Counted from the first letter of the stretch, positions 1 through 8,168 are shown. The stretch is DNA of 64,000 nt from an uncultured Nonlabens sp. (GCF_947495285.1 NZ_CANLXZ010000002.1:1-64000), one strand, 5' to 3'. Notes: generated from the letters alone by a model not told the origin. A program made the numbers and translations.

Positions 1-107
1 AAAAACAATAAAACAGCTAATCAAACCAGTAAAATGGTTAAGTTTGATATGTCTTAAATTTATTTAGGACAGGATTGACTTAATAACTGAAAACCTAGTT
101 GATTAAC
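1..107. other. Left-edge intergenic sequence, nothing recognised
   Basis: This AT-rich stretch lies beyond the pnp terminator. I see no coding frame, RNA gene or repeat in it. The neighbouring gene lies outside the window. Confidence 0.4.
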
Positions 108-142
108 AAAAAAAATGCCTCTTGATAATTCAAGAGGCATTT
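108..142 (-). terminator. Intrinsic terminator of pnp
   Basis: A 13-bp stem (AAATGCCTCTTGA, 113-125, paired with 130-142) closes a 4-nt loop. Read on the minus strand it is followed by eight Ts (108-115). It sits about 20 bases past the pnp stop codon. Confidence 0.9.
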
Positions 143-164
143 AAAATTTATATAAGAATAATAA

Positions 165-2411
165 TTACTCTTCAGACTTAGTTCCAGAAGAAGAATCAGT
201 ATCGCGACGTGGACGGTCATCTCTCTTACGGTCATCACGACGTGGGCCGCGACGGTCATTAGAACGACGGTCATCACGCTGGCGTGGTGGACGCTCTACC
301 CAGCCTTCTGGCTTAGGCATACATGCTTTACGAGATACTTTTTGCTTCTTAGTACGTGGATCTACACCCATGTATTTTACATCAAGAACATCTCCTACCT
401 TAAGAACTGTAGATGGGTCTTCAATACGCTTGTAATCAAACTCACTTACGTGAAGCAAAGTTTCCTTACCTGGTCGCAATTCTACCACAGCACCGAAGTC
501 AAGCATCTTTACAACTTTAACGTTGTACACTTCACCTACGGTTGGTTCAAAAATAATGTTCTTAATTTTTTCTAGAGCAGCGTCGATCTTAGCACGGTCT
601 GTACCAGCTATCTCGATAACACCCATATCACCATCTTCCTTGATGTTGATTACAGTCTCTGTTTCTTTTTGCATCTCTTGGATAACTTTTCCACCAGGTC
701 CTATTACCGCACCTATGAATTTACCTTCGATCTCTAAAGATTCCATTTTAGGAGCGTGTGACTTCACATCTGCAGCTGGTACAGCGATAGTGTCAGTAAG
801 TTTTCCTAATATGTGCATACGACCATCTCTAGCCTGCATTAAAGCATTAGTAAGGATTTCATAAGAAAGACCTTTTACTTTAATATCCATTTGACAAGCA
901 GTGATACCGTCTGCTGTACCAGTTACTTTAAAGTCCATGTCTCCTAGGTGGTCTTCATCACCTAAAATATCAGAAAGCACAGCATATTTATCACCATCTG
1001 TGATTAATCCCATCGCGATACCAGAAACTGGTTTCTTCATAGGTAGACCTGCATCCATCATAGCCATAGTACCAGCACAAACTGTTGCCATAGAAGAAGA
1101 GCCGTTAGATTCAAGTACTTCAGATACTACTCTTACTGTGTAAGGAAGATCTTCTGGTAACATTCTTTTTAACGCACGTTGTGCTAGGTTACCGTGTCCT
1201 ATCTCACGTCTAGACGTACCACGTAATGGTCGAGCCTCTCCTGTAGAGAATGGAGGGAAGTTATAGTGTAAGTAGAAACGCTCTTCTCCTTCTTGAGATG
1301 CCATGTCTATTACATTTGCATCTCTAGAAGTACCTAGAGTTACTGTTGCCAGTGCTTGAGTTTCTCCACGAGAGAAGATAGCACTACCGTGTGTAGATGG
1401 AAGGTAATCTACCTCACACCATATATCACGTATGTCTGTAGTCTTACGACCATCTAGACGTACACCTTCGTTAAGTAGTACATCACGTACTGCTTTCTTA
1501 TGTGTTTTGTTGAAATACTTAGAGATAAGATCTCCATTTTCAGCTTGATCTTCTTCAGAAAAAGTTGCTTTGATTTCTTCTTTGATTTCAGAGAATGCTG
1601 CGCTACGTTCGTGCTTAGCACTTCCTTTTTTAGCAACATCATATACTTTTTGGTAAGCAAGTTCTGCTACTTTTTCTTCTATGGTAGCATCTTCTTTTTC
1701 ACCTTCGTACTCACGTACATCTTTCTTGCCTACCTGTTCAGCAAGAGCGATTTGTGCAGCACATTGATCTTTGATAGCTTCATGAGCGGCTTTGATAGCA
1801 GCGATCATTTCTTCTTCAGAAATTTCACTCATCTCACCTTCAACCATCATTACAGAGTCAGCACTAGCACCTATCATCATCTCAAGATCTGCCGCTTCTA
1901 ACTGTGCATAACTTGGGTTGATAACAAACTCACCATCTACACGTGCAACACGTACTTCAGATATAGCACATTCAAAAGGTAAATCAGATAGTTGTATGGC
2001 AGCACTCGCAGCAAGACCTGCCATCGCGTCTGGCATTACTTCTGGATCATGAGACATTAATTGAATCATTACCTGTACTTCTGCATGGTAATCTTTAGGG
2101 AATAAGGGACGTAATACACGGTCTACAAGACGCATAGTAAGTACTTCTCCATCGTTAGGACGTGCCTCACGCTTAAAGAATCCGCCTGGATATTTACCGG
2201 CAGCGGCAAATTTCTCACGGTAATCTACAGTAAGTGGTAAGAAGTCTAGTCCAGTTGATTTGTAGCTGGATACTACGGTTCCAAGAAGCATTGCTTTTCC
2301 ACATGTGATCACAACAGATCCATGTGCTTGTTTTGCAAGCGCTCCAGTTTCGATAGTGATGTCAGGCCCGTTTGCCATTTTAATCACTTGTTTAAAAACT
2401 TGTGGTTTCAT
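165..2411 (-). CDS. pnp: Polyribonucleotide nucleotidyltransferase (PNPase)
   Basis: The 748-residue protein is a phosphorolytic 3'-5' exoribonuclease that degrades mRNA with phosphate and can add tails. The order of domains is canonical. A first RNase PH-like domain includes [12 protein letters not shown] near residue 78 and [12 protein letters not shown] near 94. A helical linker follows, then the catalytic second RNase PH domain from about 330 with [15 protein letters not shown] domain ([15 protein letters not shown]) lies near 555-620 and an S1 domain near 623-695. The last ~35 residues are an Arg/Asp-rich RDDRR-type tail, a common low-complexity extension in Bacteroidota RNA-binding proteins. 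It lies downstream of rpsO on the same strand, the widespread rpsO-pnp arrangement, and ends in a strong terminator. Confidence 0.98.
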   Translation of the reverse strand: MKPQVFKQVIKMANGPDITIETGALAKQAHGSVVITCGKAMLLGTVVSSYKSTGLDFLPLTVDYREKFAAAGKYPGGFFKREARPNDGEVLTMRLVDRVLRPLFPKDYHAEVQVMIQLMSHDPEVMPDAMAGLAASAAIQLSDLPFECAISEVRVARVDGEFVINPSYAQLEAADLEMMIGASADSVMMVEGEMSEISEEEMIAAIKAAHEAIKDQCAAQIALAEQVGKKDVREYEGEKEDATIEEKVAELAYQKVYDVAKKGSAKHERSAAFSEIKEEIKATFSEEDQAENGDLISKYFNKTHKKAVRDVLLNEGVRLDGRKTTDIRDIWCEVDYLPSTHGSAIFSRGETQALATVTLGTSRDANVIDMASQEGEERFYLHYNFPPFSTGEARPLRGTSRREIGHGNLAQRALKRMLPEDLPYTVRVVSEVLESNGSSSMATVCAGTMAMMDAGLPMKKPVSGIAMGLITDGDKYAVLSDILGDEDHLGDMDFKVTGTADGITACQMDIKVKGLSYEILTNALMQARDGRMHILGKLTDTIAVPAADVKSHAPKMESLEIEGKFIGAVIGPGGKVIQEMQKETETVINIKEDGDMGVIEIAGTDRAKIDAALEKIKNIIFEPTVGEVYNVKVVKMLDFGAVVELRPGKETLLHVSEFDYKRIEDPSTVLKVGDVLDVKYMGVDPRTKKQKVSRKACMPKPEGWVERPPRQRDDRRSNDRRGPRRDDRKRDDRPRRDTDSSSGTKSEE

Positions 2412-2511
2412 AATTATAGTTAAACATTAATCTCAAGTTGTGTGGTAGAGAAGGCGTTTACTTTGTGAGAAACCAGCTTTGATTTGCAGTGCAGTCCTTA
2501 CACTGTTAAGA

Positions 2512-2639
2512 CGCATCGCATGCATCTTGAACTGCGATTTGTATTTTTGTTACGCTTTCGCGAAAGCGTAAGTAGAATCTAACTTCTACGTTTAAAAACC
2601 GCAATGTATGCGGTAAGAAATTTCTACGCATGCGATGCG
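2512..2639 (-). other. Structured rpsO-pnp spacer (nested inverted repeats)
   Basis: The spacer between rpsO and pnp holds a 12-bp inverted repeat: CGCATCGCATGC at 2512-2523 and its complement at 2628-2639. The enclosed loop contains the dispersed TACGCTTTCGCGAAAGCGTA palindrome (2551-2570) and a small hairpin, ACCGCA/TGCGGT (2598-2614). The transcript can therefore fold into a large branched element just upstream of pnp. In E. coli a hairpin in this spacer is cut by RNase III and used for PNPase autocontrol; a similar role here is inference. Confidence 0.55.
2551..2570. repeat. Dispersed palindrome copy 1 (rpsO-pnp spacer)
   Basis: Perfect palindrome with core GCTTTCGCGAAAGC; arms extend to TAC/GTA. 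It is intergenic, inside the larger inverted repeat upstream of pnp. Confidence 0.9.
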
Positions 2640-2647
2640 CAGAAAAC

Positions 2648-2670
2648 AAAAAAGGGGACGCGAGGTCCCC
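2648..2670 (-). terminator. Terminator-like hairpin after rpsO
   Basis: GGGGAC (2654-2659) pairs with GTCCCC (2665-2670). On the minus strand it is followed by six Ts. It lies seven bases past the rpsO stop, so it probably terminates or attenuates rpsO transcripts before pnp. Confidence 0.8.
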
Positions 2671-2676
2671 AATTCA

Positions 2677-2946
2677 TTATTTTCTAATACCTAAGTCTTT
2701 AATCAACTCACGGTAAGCAACGATGTCTTTTCTCATCTTGTAATCAAGAAGTGAACGACGCTTTCCTACTAGTTTTACTAGACTACGCTCTGTGTTATAG
2801 TCATGACGGTTTTTCTTAAGGTGTCCCGTTAAGTAGTTAATACGGTAAGTGAATAACGCGATTTGTGCGTCTGTGTTACCTGTGTCGTTTGCGTCTTTTC
2901 CGTACTTTGCGAAAATTTCTGCTTTTTTTTCTGGTGCTAAATACAT
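2677..2946 (-). CDS. rpsO: 30S ribosomal protein S15
   Basis: The 89-residue protein has exactly the usual S15 length. Typical features are the N-terminal segment for the first helix, TGNTDAQIALFTYRINYLTGHLKKN in part, and the basic GKRRSLLDY segment near residues 62-70 that contacts 16S rRNA. S15 is a primary binder of the central domain of 16S rRNA and is needed for assembly of the 30S platform. It is monocistronic or co-transcribed with pnp, with its own strong upstream promoter and a terminator-like hairpin directly after its stop. Confidence 0.98.
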   Translation of the reverse strand: MYLAPEKKAEIFAKYGKDANDTGNTDAQIALFTYRINYLTGHLKKNRHDYNTERSLVKLVGKRRSLLDYKMRKDIVAYRELIKDLGIRK

Positions 2947-2978
2947 GCCAAAATTATTTGATAATGAATATTATGTAT

Positions 2979-2993
2979 GTCAGTCTATCTGAC
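2979..2993 (-). promoter_or_regulatory. Small hairpin in rpsO 5' leader
   Basis: GTCAG/CTGAC pairs around a 5-nt loop, 33 bases upstream of the rpsO ATG and inside the predicted ~70-nt leader. S15 represses its own mRNA through leader structures in several bacterial groups. Whether this hairpin serves that purpose here is inference. Confidence 0.35.
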
Positions 2994-3024
2994 GGTGCCG
3001 CGAGATTCATTCTCTTAGCGTTTG

Positions 3025-3054
3025 CAAAAGTACGATTAATTACTGATATGCAAA
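3025..3054 (-). promoter_or_regulatory. rpsO promoter (Bacteroidota type)
   Basis: On the minus strand TTTG (3051-3054) is followed after 18 bases by TACTTTTG (3025-3032). This matches the Bacteroidota TTTG-N19-TAnnTTTG promoter closely. Transcription would start near 3018, giving a leader of about 70 nt. Confidence 0.8.
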
Positions 3055-3173
3055 CTTATTACACTTTTAATTGACACTTTTAAAAATGATAAGTTAGAGA
3101 TGAAATTAATTTAATGTACTTAAGAACTCAATGGAAATTTAAGATCTTATAATTATGAACTAAAAAAATAGCG

Positions 3174-3770
3174 ATGAAACACTATATATTTCTATTTTTT
3201 CTGATCGCATCTTCCTTTTGTGTGGCGCATGAAGAAACAGAAAAAGTAAATGATTTTTTTATATTGCATCTAATTTAAGCTTTGGTAATCATAAAATTTC
3301 TGCTGTAATTACGGAACTTATGTTTTTAAAAATAAATACAGCTTATCAGTTGGAGTGGATGGTTTTCTCCGTGATTCTGAGAACACGCCAGACGATTACA
3401 GACGTGGTTCTGGAATCTCATCACTTTTTGATTTTACCGGTAGATTTGATGAAATTGTTTCCTTTAATACGATGGCAGGAAAAATTTATAACTTAAATAA
3501 TGCGGGAACGATACGTTTTCATGGAATGGTAGGTTTAGGTTATATAGTTTATTATTAACCTACAAATTTTGAACTTTCCTCTAATAATGATGGAGCAAAT
3601 TATACCTTTTCAACACATCAGTATGGAACAGTAAGTCTGATTATCATACCTAAAATTGAATTTCTTTTTCCAAATATTTTGGTATGGTAATTACTCCAAG
3701 TATTTACATCAATAAGAAAGATGTGTTCTATGGTATAGGTTTAGGATATATGTTGGGTAAATTAAAATAA
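3174..3770 (+). pseudogene. Decayed outer-membrane beta-barrel-like protein gene
   Basis: An ATG at 3174 opens a signal peptide (MKHYIFLFFLIASSFCVAH), but this frame stops at 3276-3278. The second frame then carries barrel-like sequence (YSLSVGVDGFLRDSENT, GTIRFHGMVGLGYIVYY) and runs into an in-frame TAA at 3556-3558. The same frame continues after that stop (PTNFELSSNNDGANYTF) to about 3690. The last piece, KYFGMVITPSIYINKKDV then GIGLGYMLGKLK, lies back in the first frame and ends at a TAA at 3768-3770. Two frameshifts and one stop thus break a protein of roughly 195 residues with alternating barrel-strand pattern. I do not recognise the family. The pieces line up in order, so a single inactivated gene is more likely than chance ORFs. 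Confidence 0.7.
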
Positions 3771-3858
3771 ATACCATAAACAATTACGTTAAAATCATCC
3801 AATGCTTGAAGATTTGGTAAAAACTTTACCTTAATATTGTAGATATAAAATATTTCTT

Positions 3859-4476
3859 TTGAATACAAATAACTCTGATTGTCTTATTATTTTTACTCGT
3901 AATCCTGAATTAGGAAAAGGCAAACGACGTCTTGCCGCTACCGTAGGAGATCAAGTTGCATTTGATATCTATAAATTTTTACTGGCTCATACCAGAGGAA
4001 TTACGGTAGATCTTAACGCTACTAAGCAAGTGTGGTATAGTGAGCGCGTGCATGAAAATGATGCCTGGGATAATAAAGTATATGATAAATTTGTGCAAAA
4101 CGGTGAAGATCTGGGTATGCGTATGGAAAATGCTTTTTATGAAGCATTTAAAAATCATGACCATGTTATTATCATTGGGTCTGATATGCATGATATGAGT
4201 CAGGCAGATTTAGACCATGCTTTTAAACAGTTAAGATCTAACGACGCTGTAATAGGTCCTGCTGAGGATGGAGGTTATTACCTTTTAGGATTTACTAAAA
4301 AACTAATCGATGGAGTTTTTAAAGATAAAGAATGGGGTACTGAAACGGTACTAGAAAAAACACTTATTAATCTGAAAGATGTCAATTATGCTAAGCTGGA
4401 AGTGCGTAATGATGTAGATTATTATGAAGATATAAAAGACATTCCAGCATTTCAACCTTTTTTAAAAAACATATGA
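3859..4476 (+). CDS. TIGR04282-type (DUF2064) glycosyltransferase
   Basis: The 205-residue protein matches the GT-A-fold family annotated as arsenosugar biosynthesis glycosyltransferase TIGR04282. An N-terminal nucleotide-sugar binding segment (IIFTRNPELGKGKRRLA, residues 10-26) is followed by the metal-site motif IIGSDMHDM and by GPAEDGGYYLLG. No ATG exists upstream in this frame before a stop; the start is TTG at 3859. Its stop overlaps the ATG of the purine nucleoside phosphorylase by 4 bases (ATGA), implying translational coupling. The name reflects neighbourhood in arsenosugar clusters. No arsM or radical-SAM arsS gene lies in this window, so the actual substrate is open. Confidence 0.8.
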   Translation: MNTNNSDCLIIFTRNPELGKGKRRLAATVGDQVAFDIYKFLLAHTRGITVDLNATKQVWYSERVHENDAWDNKVYDKFVQNGEDLGMRMENAFYEAFKNHDHVIIIGSDMHDMSQADLDHAFKQLRSNDAVIGPAEDGGYYLLGFTKKLIDGVFKDKEWGTETVLEKTLINLKDVNYAKLEVRNDVDYYEDIKDIPAFQPFLKNI

Positions 4477-5294
4477 TGCTTAGTAAAAAACAACTCACAC
4501 AGTCTATAGAATATTTACAATCTCAGGGTTTTGAAAATCCTGAGGTAGGAATCGTTCTTGGAACTGGTCTAGGTAAACTAGTGGATAGTATTGAAAACCA
4601 GATAGTAGCGCACTATAATCAGATACCTTCTTTTCCACTAGCTACGGTAGAATTTCATTCTGGTAAATTAATTTACGGAGATTTAGGTGGTAAAAAGGTA
4701 GTGGTCATGCAAGGTCGTTTTCATTTGTATGAAGGTTATGATTTTATTGATATCACATATCCAGTAAGAGTAATGCATGGTCTGGGAATTAAAAATCTAT
4801 TAGTTTCTAATGCTGCAGGCGCTGTTAATCTAGATATGAAGAAGGGCGATTTAATGCTTATCGATGACCATATCAACTTACAAGGTGGTAGTCCACTTGC
4901 TTTTAAAGGAGTGAGTGAATTTGGCGAGCGATTTACAGATATGAGTGCTCCTTATGATAGGGAGATGAACGGTAAATTAAAATCACTAGCAGCATCTCAA
5001 AATATTTCTCTCAAAGAAGGTGTTTATGCAAGTGTAGTAGGTCCACAACTAGAAACTAGAGCAGAGTATAGAATGCTCAAGATATTAGGAGCAGACGCAG
5101 TAGGTATGAGTACAGTGCCAGAGGTCATAGTAGCAAATCATTTGAACCTGCCAGTAAGTGCTATTTCTGTATTAACAGATGAGTGTGATCCCGATAACCT
5201 TGAGCCGGTAGACATTGCAGAGATTATCGCAATAGCTGGTGGTGCCGAACCTAAAATGGTAGCTCTATTTAAAGGTCTTATTGAATTGATCTAG
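4473..5294 (+). CDS. Purine nucleoside phosphorylase (PNP/XapA family)
   Basis: The 273-residue protein is a trimeric-type purine nucleoside phosphorylase that cleaves purine nucleosides with phosphate into base and ribose-1-phosphate. Family marks are the phosphate site GTGLGKL (near residue 30), the VVVMQGRFHLYEGYDF segment, NAAGAVN, the base/ribose site with AVGMSTVPEVIVANH, and the SVLTDECDP region. Length is normal. It overlaps the preceding glycosyltransferase by 4 bases. In arsenosugar clusters a phosphorylase of this type is proposed to remove adenine from the adenosylated arsenical, making the link to TIGR04282 meaningful; ordinary purine salvage is equally possible. Confidence 0.93.
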   Translation: MMLSKKQLTQSIEYLQSQGFENPEVGIVLGTGLGKLVDSIENQIVAHYNQIPSFPLATVEFHSGKLIYGDLGGKKVVVMQGRFHLYEGYDFIDITYPVRVMHGLGIKNLLVSNAAGAVNLDMKKGDLMLIDDHINLQGGSPLAFKGVSEFGERFTDMSAPYDREMNGKLKSLAASQNISLKEGVYASVVGPQLETRAEYRMLKILGADAVGMSTVPEVIVANHLNLPVSAISVLTDECDPDNLEPVDIAEIIAIAGGAEPKMVALFKGLIELI

Positions 5295-5355
5295 GGATAC
5301 CACGTTTCACTGTTATTTTAATGTGACACTATCTTATTACATTTACAAGATGTTA

Positions 5356-5384
5356 AAAAGCGGAATCTAGTTTTCCGCTTTTTT
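5356..5384 (+). terminator. Intrinsic terminator after PNP gene
   Basis: AAAAGCGGAA pairs with TTCCGCTTTT around a short loop and is followed by Ts. It separates the PNP unit from the DUF547 gene. Confidence 0.85.
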
Positions 5385-5440
5385 GTACCTTATATTTAAG
5401 GGAGAATTGTTAAGGTTGTATTACTGTGATATTTAATATT

Positions 5441-6217
5441 ATGAAATATATAGTTGTAGTGTTATTAGTGCTTTTAACGGCATCTTGTGTAGGTGGTGGA
5501 GATCTTTATTACGATACTTTGGGAAAAGATCAAGAAATACCGTTTGAAAAAGGACAGTTAGATCATAGCAAATGGGACGCAATTCTTCAAGAATTTGTAG
5601 ATAACCAGGGATTTGTAGACTATACAGGTCTTAAAGAAGATCAGGTAAGATTAAAGGAATATTTAAGTTATTTAAACGTAAATGCTCCTCAAAAATCATG
5701 GAGTATTAATGAACAGTTTGCTTATTACATAAATTTATATAACGCAAATACAGTAGATCTTATACTTATGAATGATCTGCCTGCTAGTATTAAAGATATA
5801 GGTGGACCTTTGGGTCAGGTGTGGTTAAAGAAATTTGTTCAAGTCGATGATAAAGTATATTCTCTCGCAGCAATAGAAAAAAATGTGCTTCAGAAAATGG
5901 GAGACGCCCGTATTCATTTTGCTATTAATTGTGCTTGTCTTTCTTGTCCTAAATTACAAAACACTGCTTTTACTGCTGCTAATGTGGATGTGCTTATGGA
6001 TAAGAGCGCAAATGAATTTATAAATTCAGTAAAGAATGATCTTAGCGACCCAGAAAATCCTAAATTGAGTGCTATTTTTGATTTTTATCCAGCAGATTTT
6101 ACTCAGAATGGTATGACCCTTGCGCAGTTTATTAATCAATATGCTGACTCACAGATAGCAGAAAAAGATTCTTATTCTTATAAGAGTTATGACTGGTCAC
6201 TTAATAGTCAGAAATAA
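5441..6217 (+). CDS. DUF547 domain lipoprotein
   Basis: The protein from the ATG at 5441 has 258 residues. A GTG 15 bases upstream is in frame, but the ATG places the signal peptide correctly. A type II signal peptide (MKYIVVVLLVLLTASC) with lipobox TASC predicts an outer-membrane or periplasmic lipoprotein. The body is DUF547: WDAILQEFVDNQGFVDYTGLK, INEQFAYYINLYNANTVDLI and a Cys-containing core HFAINCACLSCPKL, all characteristic. Function of DUF547 is unknown. It is a frequent neighbour of TIGR04282/TIGR04283 glycosyltransferases, and the TIGR04283 gene follows here after 36 bases. Confidence 0.85.
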   Translation: MKYIVVVLLVLLTASCVGGGDLYYDTLGKDQEIPFEKGQLDHSKWDAILQEFVDNQGFVDYTGLKEDQVRLKEYLSYLNVNAPQKSWSINEQFAYYINLYNANTVDLILMNDLPASIKDIGGPLGQVWLKKFVQVDDKVYSLAAIEKNVLQKMGDARIHFAINCACLSCPKLQNTAFTAANVDVLMDKSANEFINSVKNDLSDPENPKLSAIFDFYPADFTQNGMTLAQFINQYADSQIAEKDSYSYKSYDWSLNSQK

Positions 6218-6253
6218 AAACCGAGCCTAATTTGCTTATGTAGATGTGACCAT

Positions 6254-6958
6254 ATGATCAGTATTATTATTCCGGTTCTTAATGAAGAATCTTCAATTAT
6301 AAAATTATTAAATCACCTTAGTAACTATGCAAATAATGCAAGTTTATTAGAAGTGATCATTGTAGATGGTGGTAGTGATGATGAGACCGTAAAGTTAGTA
6401 AATGATTTTGCTAGTGCTCATCAGGATATGTCCGTACAATTAACTACCTCACAAAAAGGACGCGGTAAGCAATTACATAATGGCTCAAAAGTAGCGACTA
6501 GAGAAATACTCTATTTTCTTCATGCAGATTCTTATCCGCCTAAGGATTATGATTTGTTAATTCTAAATGCGGTTAAAAATCAGCATCTTGCTGGTTGTTT
6601 CAGGATGAAGTTTAAAAGCTCTCATCCCTGGTTAATTATCATAGGGTGGTTTACTAGGTTTTCATGGAAAGCAAGTCGTGGTGGAGATCAATCTCAATAT
6701 ATTACACGAGAATTATATGATGTGATAGGTGGTTATAAAACAAATATTCCTATTTATGAAGATTATGATCTTATTACTAGATTATATGAAATAGATCAAT
6801 TCTATGTAATCCCCAAATGGTTGATAACCAGTGCGAGACGCTATCATGAAAAAGGTGTACTTAAGCTTCAGTGGTTTTATCTAACCATCTATTGGAGAAA
6901 ATACCGCGGCGCTACTATTGATGAGTTGTATGAGTATTATTTAAGTAAATGTGATTAA
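6254..6958 (+). CDS. TIGR04283-type family 2 glycosyltransferase
   Basis: The 234-residue GT2 enzyme has the nucleotide-sugar domain start ISIIIPVLNEESSI, the DxD-region EVIIVDGGSDDET, and the family-typical GRGKQLHNGSKVATREILYFLHADS segment in part. Later come GGDQSQYITRELYDVIGGY and PIYEDYDLITRL, the acceptor side. It is the second glycosyltransferase typical of arsenosugar-type clusters. Its stop overlaps the end of gldA on the other strand by 4 bases, so the two genes converge without a terminator between them. Confidence 0.85.
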   Translation: MISIIIPVLNEESSIIKLLNHLSNYANNASLLEVIIVDGGSDDETVKLVNDFASAHQDMSVQLTTSQKGRGKQLHNGSKVATREILYFLHADSYPPKDYDLLILNAVKNQHLAGCFRMKFKSSHPWLIIIGWFTRFSWKASRGGDQSQYITRELYDVIGGYKTNIPIYEDYDLITRLYEIDQFYVIPKWLITSARRYHEKGVLKLQWFYLTIYWRKYRGATIDELYEYYLSKCD

Positions 6959-7866
6959 CGTTGTTCTTTTCTAGTTAGCTCTCTAAACATGGCTTCTAAA
7001 TTCTTATTCCTTTTATTAAGCGATAGAATTTTTAATCCATTATCATGAGCAAAATCAAAAACTGTACTTCTCATGTCTTCCTTAGTTTCAAATTTAAGAC
7101 TGTAGTTAAAACCCTGTAGTTGTTTTACCTCTCGCACTCTATTTATTTGATTAAGTAATTCTGGCTCTACGCGGTAATCAAATTCCACCTCAATAAGTTG
7201 AACAGTATCACTATTAAGGTTTTTAAGATAATCGTCTGCGACTATTTTACCTTTATTAATAATAATCACACGATCACACATTGCTTCTACCTCTTGCATG
7301 ATATGCGTGGAGAGAAGAATGGTGGTGTTTTCACCTACTTTTTTAATTAATTGACGTATTTCTACCAGTTGATTAGGATCTAGACCAGTGGTAGGTTCGT
7401 CTAGAATTAAAACTTTAGGACGGTGCAGTAAAGCATTGGCTAGCCCTACACGTTGTTTGTAACCTTTAGAAAGTTCGTTTATTTTTTTACCTACATGAGA
7501 CGTTAGTCCGGTTTGTGCAATAACCTCGTGGATTCTATTTTTAGAATCAGTGATGTTAAAAACTCCTGCGCTAAAAGCAAGGTATTCCTTTATATACATA
7601 TCTGGATATAAAGGATTGTTCTCTGGTAAATAGCCTATCGACCTCTGTACCTCACGTTGTTCTTCTACAACGTCGTGTCCATTAACGATCGCTATTCCTT
7701 CATTTGCATTTAAATAGGTAGTGAGAATGCGCATCATAGTAGATTTTCCAGCACCGTTAGGGCCTAAAAAACCTACGATTTCTCCACTTTTAATAGAAAA
7801 ACTTACTTCGTCCAGCGCTTTTTGCTGCCCGTAATACTTAGAGATATTGTTAACTTCTATAGACAT
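6955..7866 (-). CDS. gldA: Gliding motility ABC transporter ATP-binding subunit GldA
   Basis: The 303-residue ATPase has Walker A GPNGAGKST (residues 35-43), the ABC signature in LSKGYKQRVGLANALL, Walker B VLILDEPTTGLDP, and an H-loop in LLSTHIMQEVEAMCD. A C-terminal ~85-residue domain follows. Length and sequence match GldA, which with GldF and GldG forms an ABC exporter associated with gliding in many, but not all, Flavobacteriia. gldF and gldG are not adjacent here. A TATCTTTA element lies a few bases upstream of the ATG, and a dispersed palindrome (7912-7933) sits in the divergent spacer. Confidence 0.9.
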   Translation of the reverse strand: MSIEVNNISKYYGQQKALDEVSFSIKSGEIVGFLGPNGAGKSTMMRILTTYLNANEGIAIVNGHDVVEEQREVQRSIGYLPENNPLYPDMYIKEYLAFSAGVFNITDSKNRIHEVIAQTGLTSHVGKKINELSKGYKQRVGLANALLHRPKVLILDEPTTGLDPNQLVEIRQLIKKVGENTTILLSTHIMQEVEAMCDRVIIINKGKIVADDYLKNLNSDTVQLIEVEFDYRVEPELLNQINRVREVKQLQGFNYSLKFETKEDMRSTVFDFAHDNGLKILSLNKRNKNLEAMFRELTRKEQR

Positions 7867-7911
7867 AATAGGTAAAGATATGAAATGTAAGGCTTAGAAG
7901 ATTGTTTTTTA

Positions 7912-7933
7912 TCTCGCTTTCGCGAAAGCGAGA
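7912..7933. repeat. Dispersed palindrome copy 2 (gldA/pheA-leader spacer)
   Basis: Perfect 22-base palindrome; the GCTTTCGCGAAAGC core is extended by TCTC/GAGA arms. It lies between divergent gldA and the aromatic leader peptide. Confidence 0.95.
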
Positions 7934-8036
7934 ACATTACAATTACCCTACTATAACGATAGAGTAATTTATTTTTAATAAAAGTCTTAAAAAAAGAAAG
8001 TTTTTCCAAAAATCTATTTTACTTTAGCGACTTATT

Positions 8037-8105
8037 ATGATCGCAAACAATTATTTCTGGTATGGATTTTACTTCTATTTTATAGAGGGAAAGGCTGTAT
8101 TGTAA
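8037..8105 (+). CDS. Aromatic amino acid leader peptide (attenuator)
   Basis: An ATG at 8037 opens a 22-codon frame that stops at TAA 8103-8105. Codons 6-15 read YFWYGFYFYF: four Phe, four Tyr and one Trp, so 9 of 22 residues are aromatic. It lies just before the pheA operon and just upstream of a perfect terminator. The last codons (AAG GCT, 8091-8096) can pair with the 5' arm of that terminator. This is the layout of a pheL/trpL-type leader: starved ribosomes pause in the aromatic run and let the antiterminator form, while ribosomes that reach the stop cover it and let transcription end. The peptide itself need have no function. Confidence 0.85.
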   Translation: MIANNYFWYGFYFYFIEGKAVL

Positions 8106-8137
8106 TAATTAAACAATTTATATAACAACAAAGCCTT
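8091..8137 (+). promoter_or_regulatory. Antiterminator pairing of the aromatic attenuator
   Basis: AAGGCT (8091-8096) is complementary to AGCCTT (8132-8137). TTGT (8100-8103) is complementary to ACAA (8125-8128). A 3x3 internal loop with one possible U-A pair joins them. This stem uses the same bases as the 5' arm of the terminator at 8131-8153, so the two folds exclude each other. Confidence 0.75.
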
Positions 8138-8160
8138 GATCTAATCAAGGCTTTTTTTTT
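8130..8160 (+). terminator. Attenuator terminator upstream of pheA
   Basis: AAGCCTTGAT (8131-8140) pairs perfectly with ATCAAGGCTT (8144-8153) around a 3-base loop, extendable by one A-T pair, and is followed by nine Ts. It ends 8 bases before the pheA ATG. A full terminator in front of an operon, rather than behind one, indicates conditional termination. Confidence 0.9.
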
Positions 8161-8168
8161 ACTCAAAA

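Noticed and set aside
342-1901. Several plus-strand open frames of 77-133 codons opposite pnp
   Set aside because: They lie antisense to a fully conserved PNPase, have no start context or family resemblance, and reflect its codon usage.
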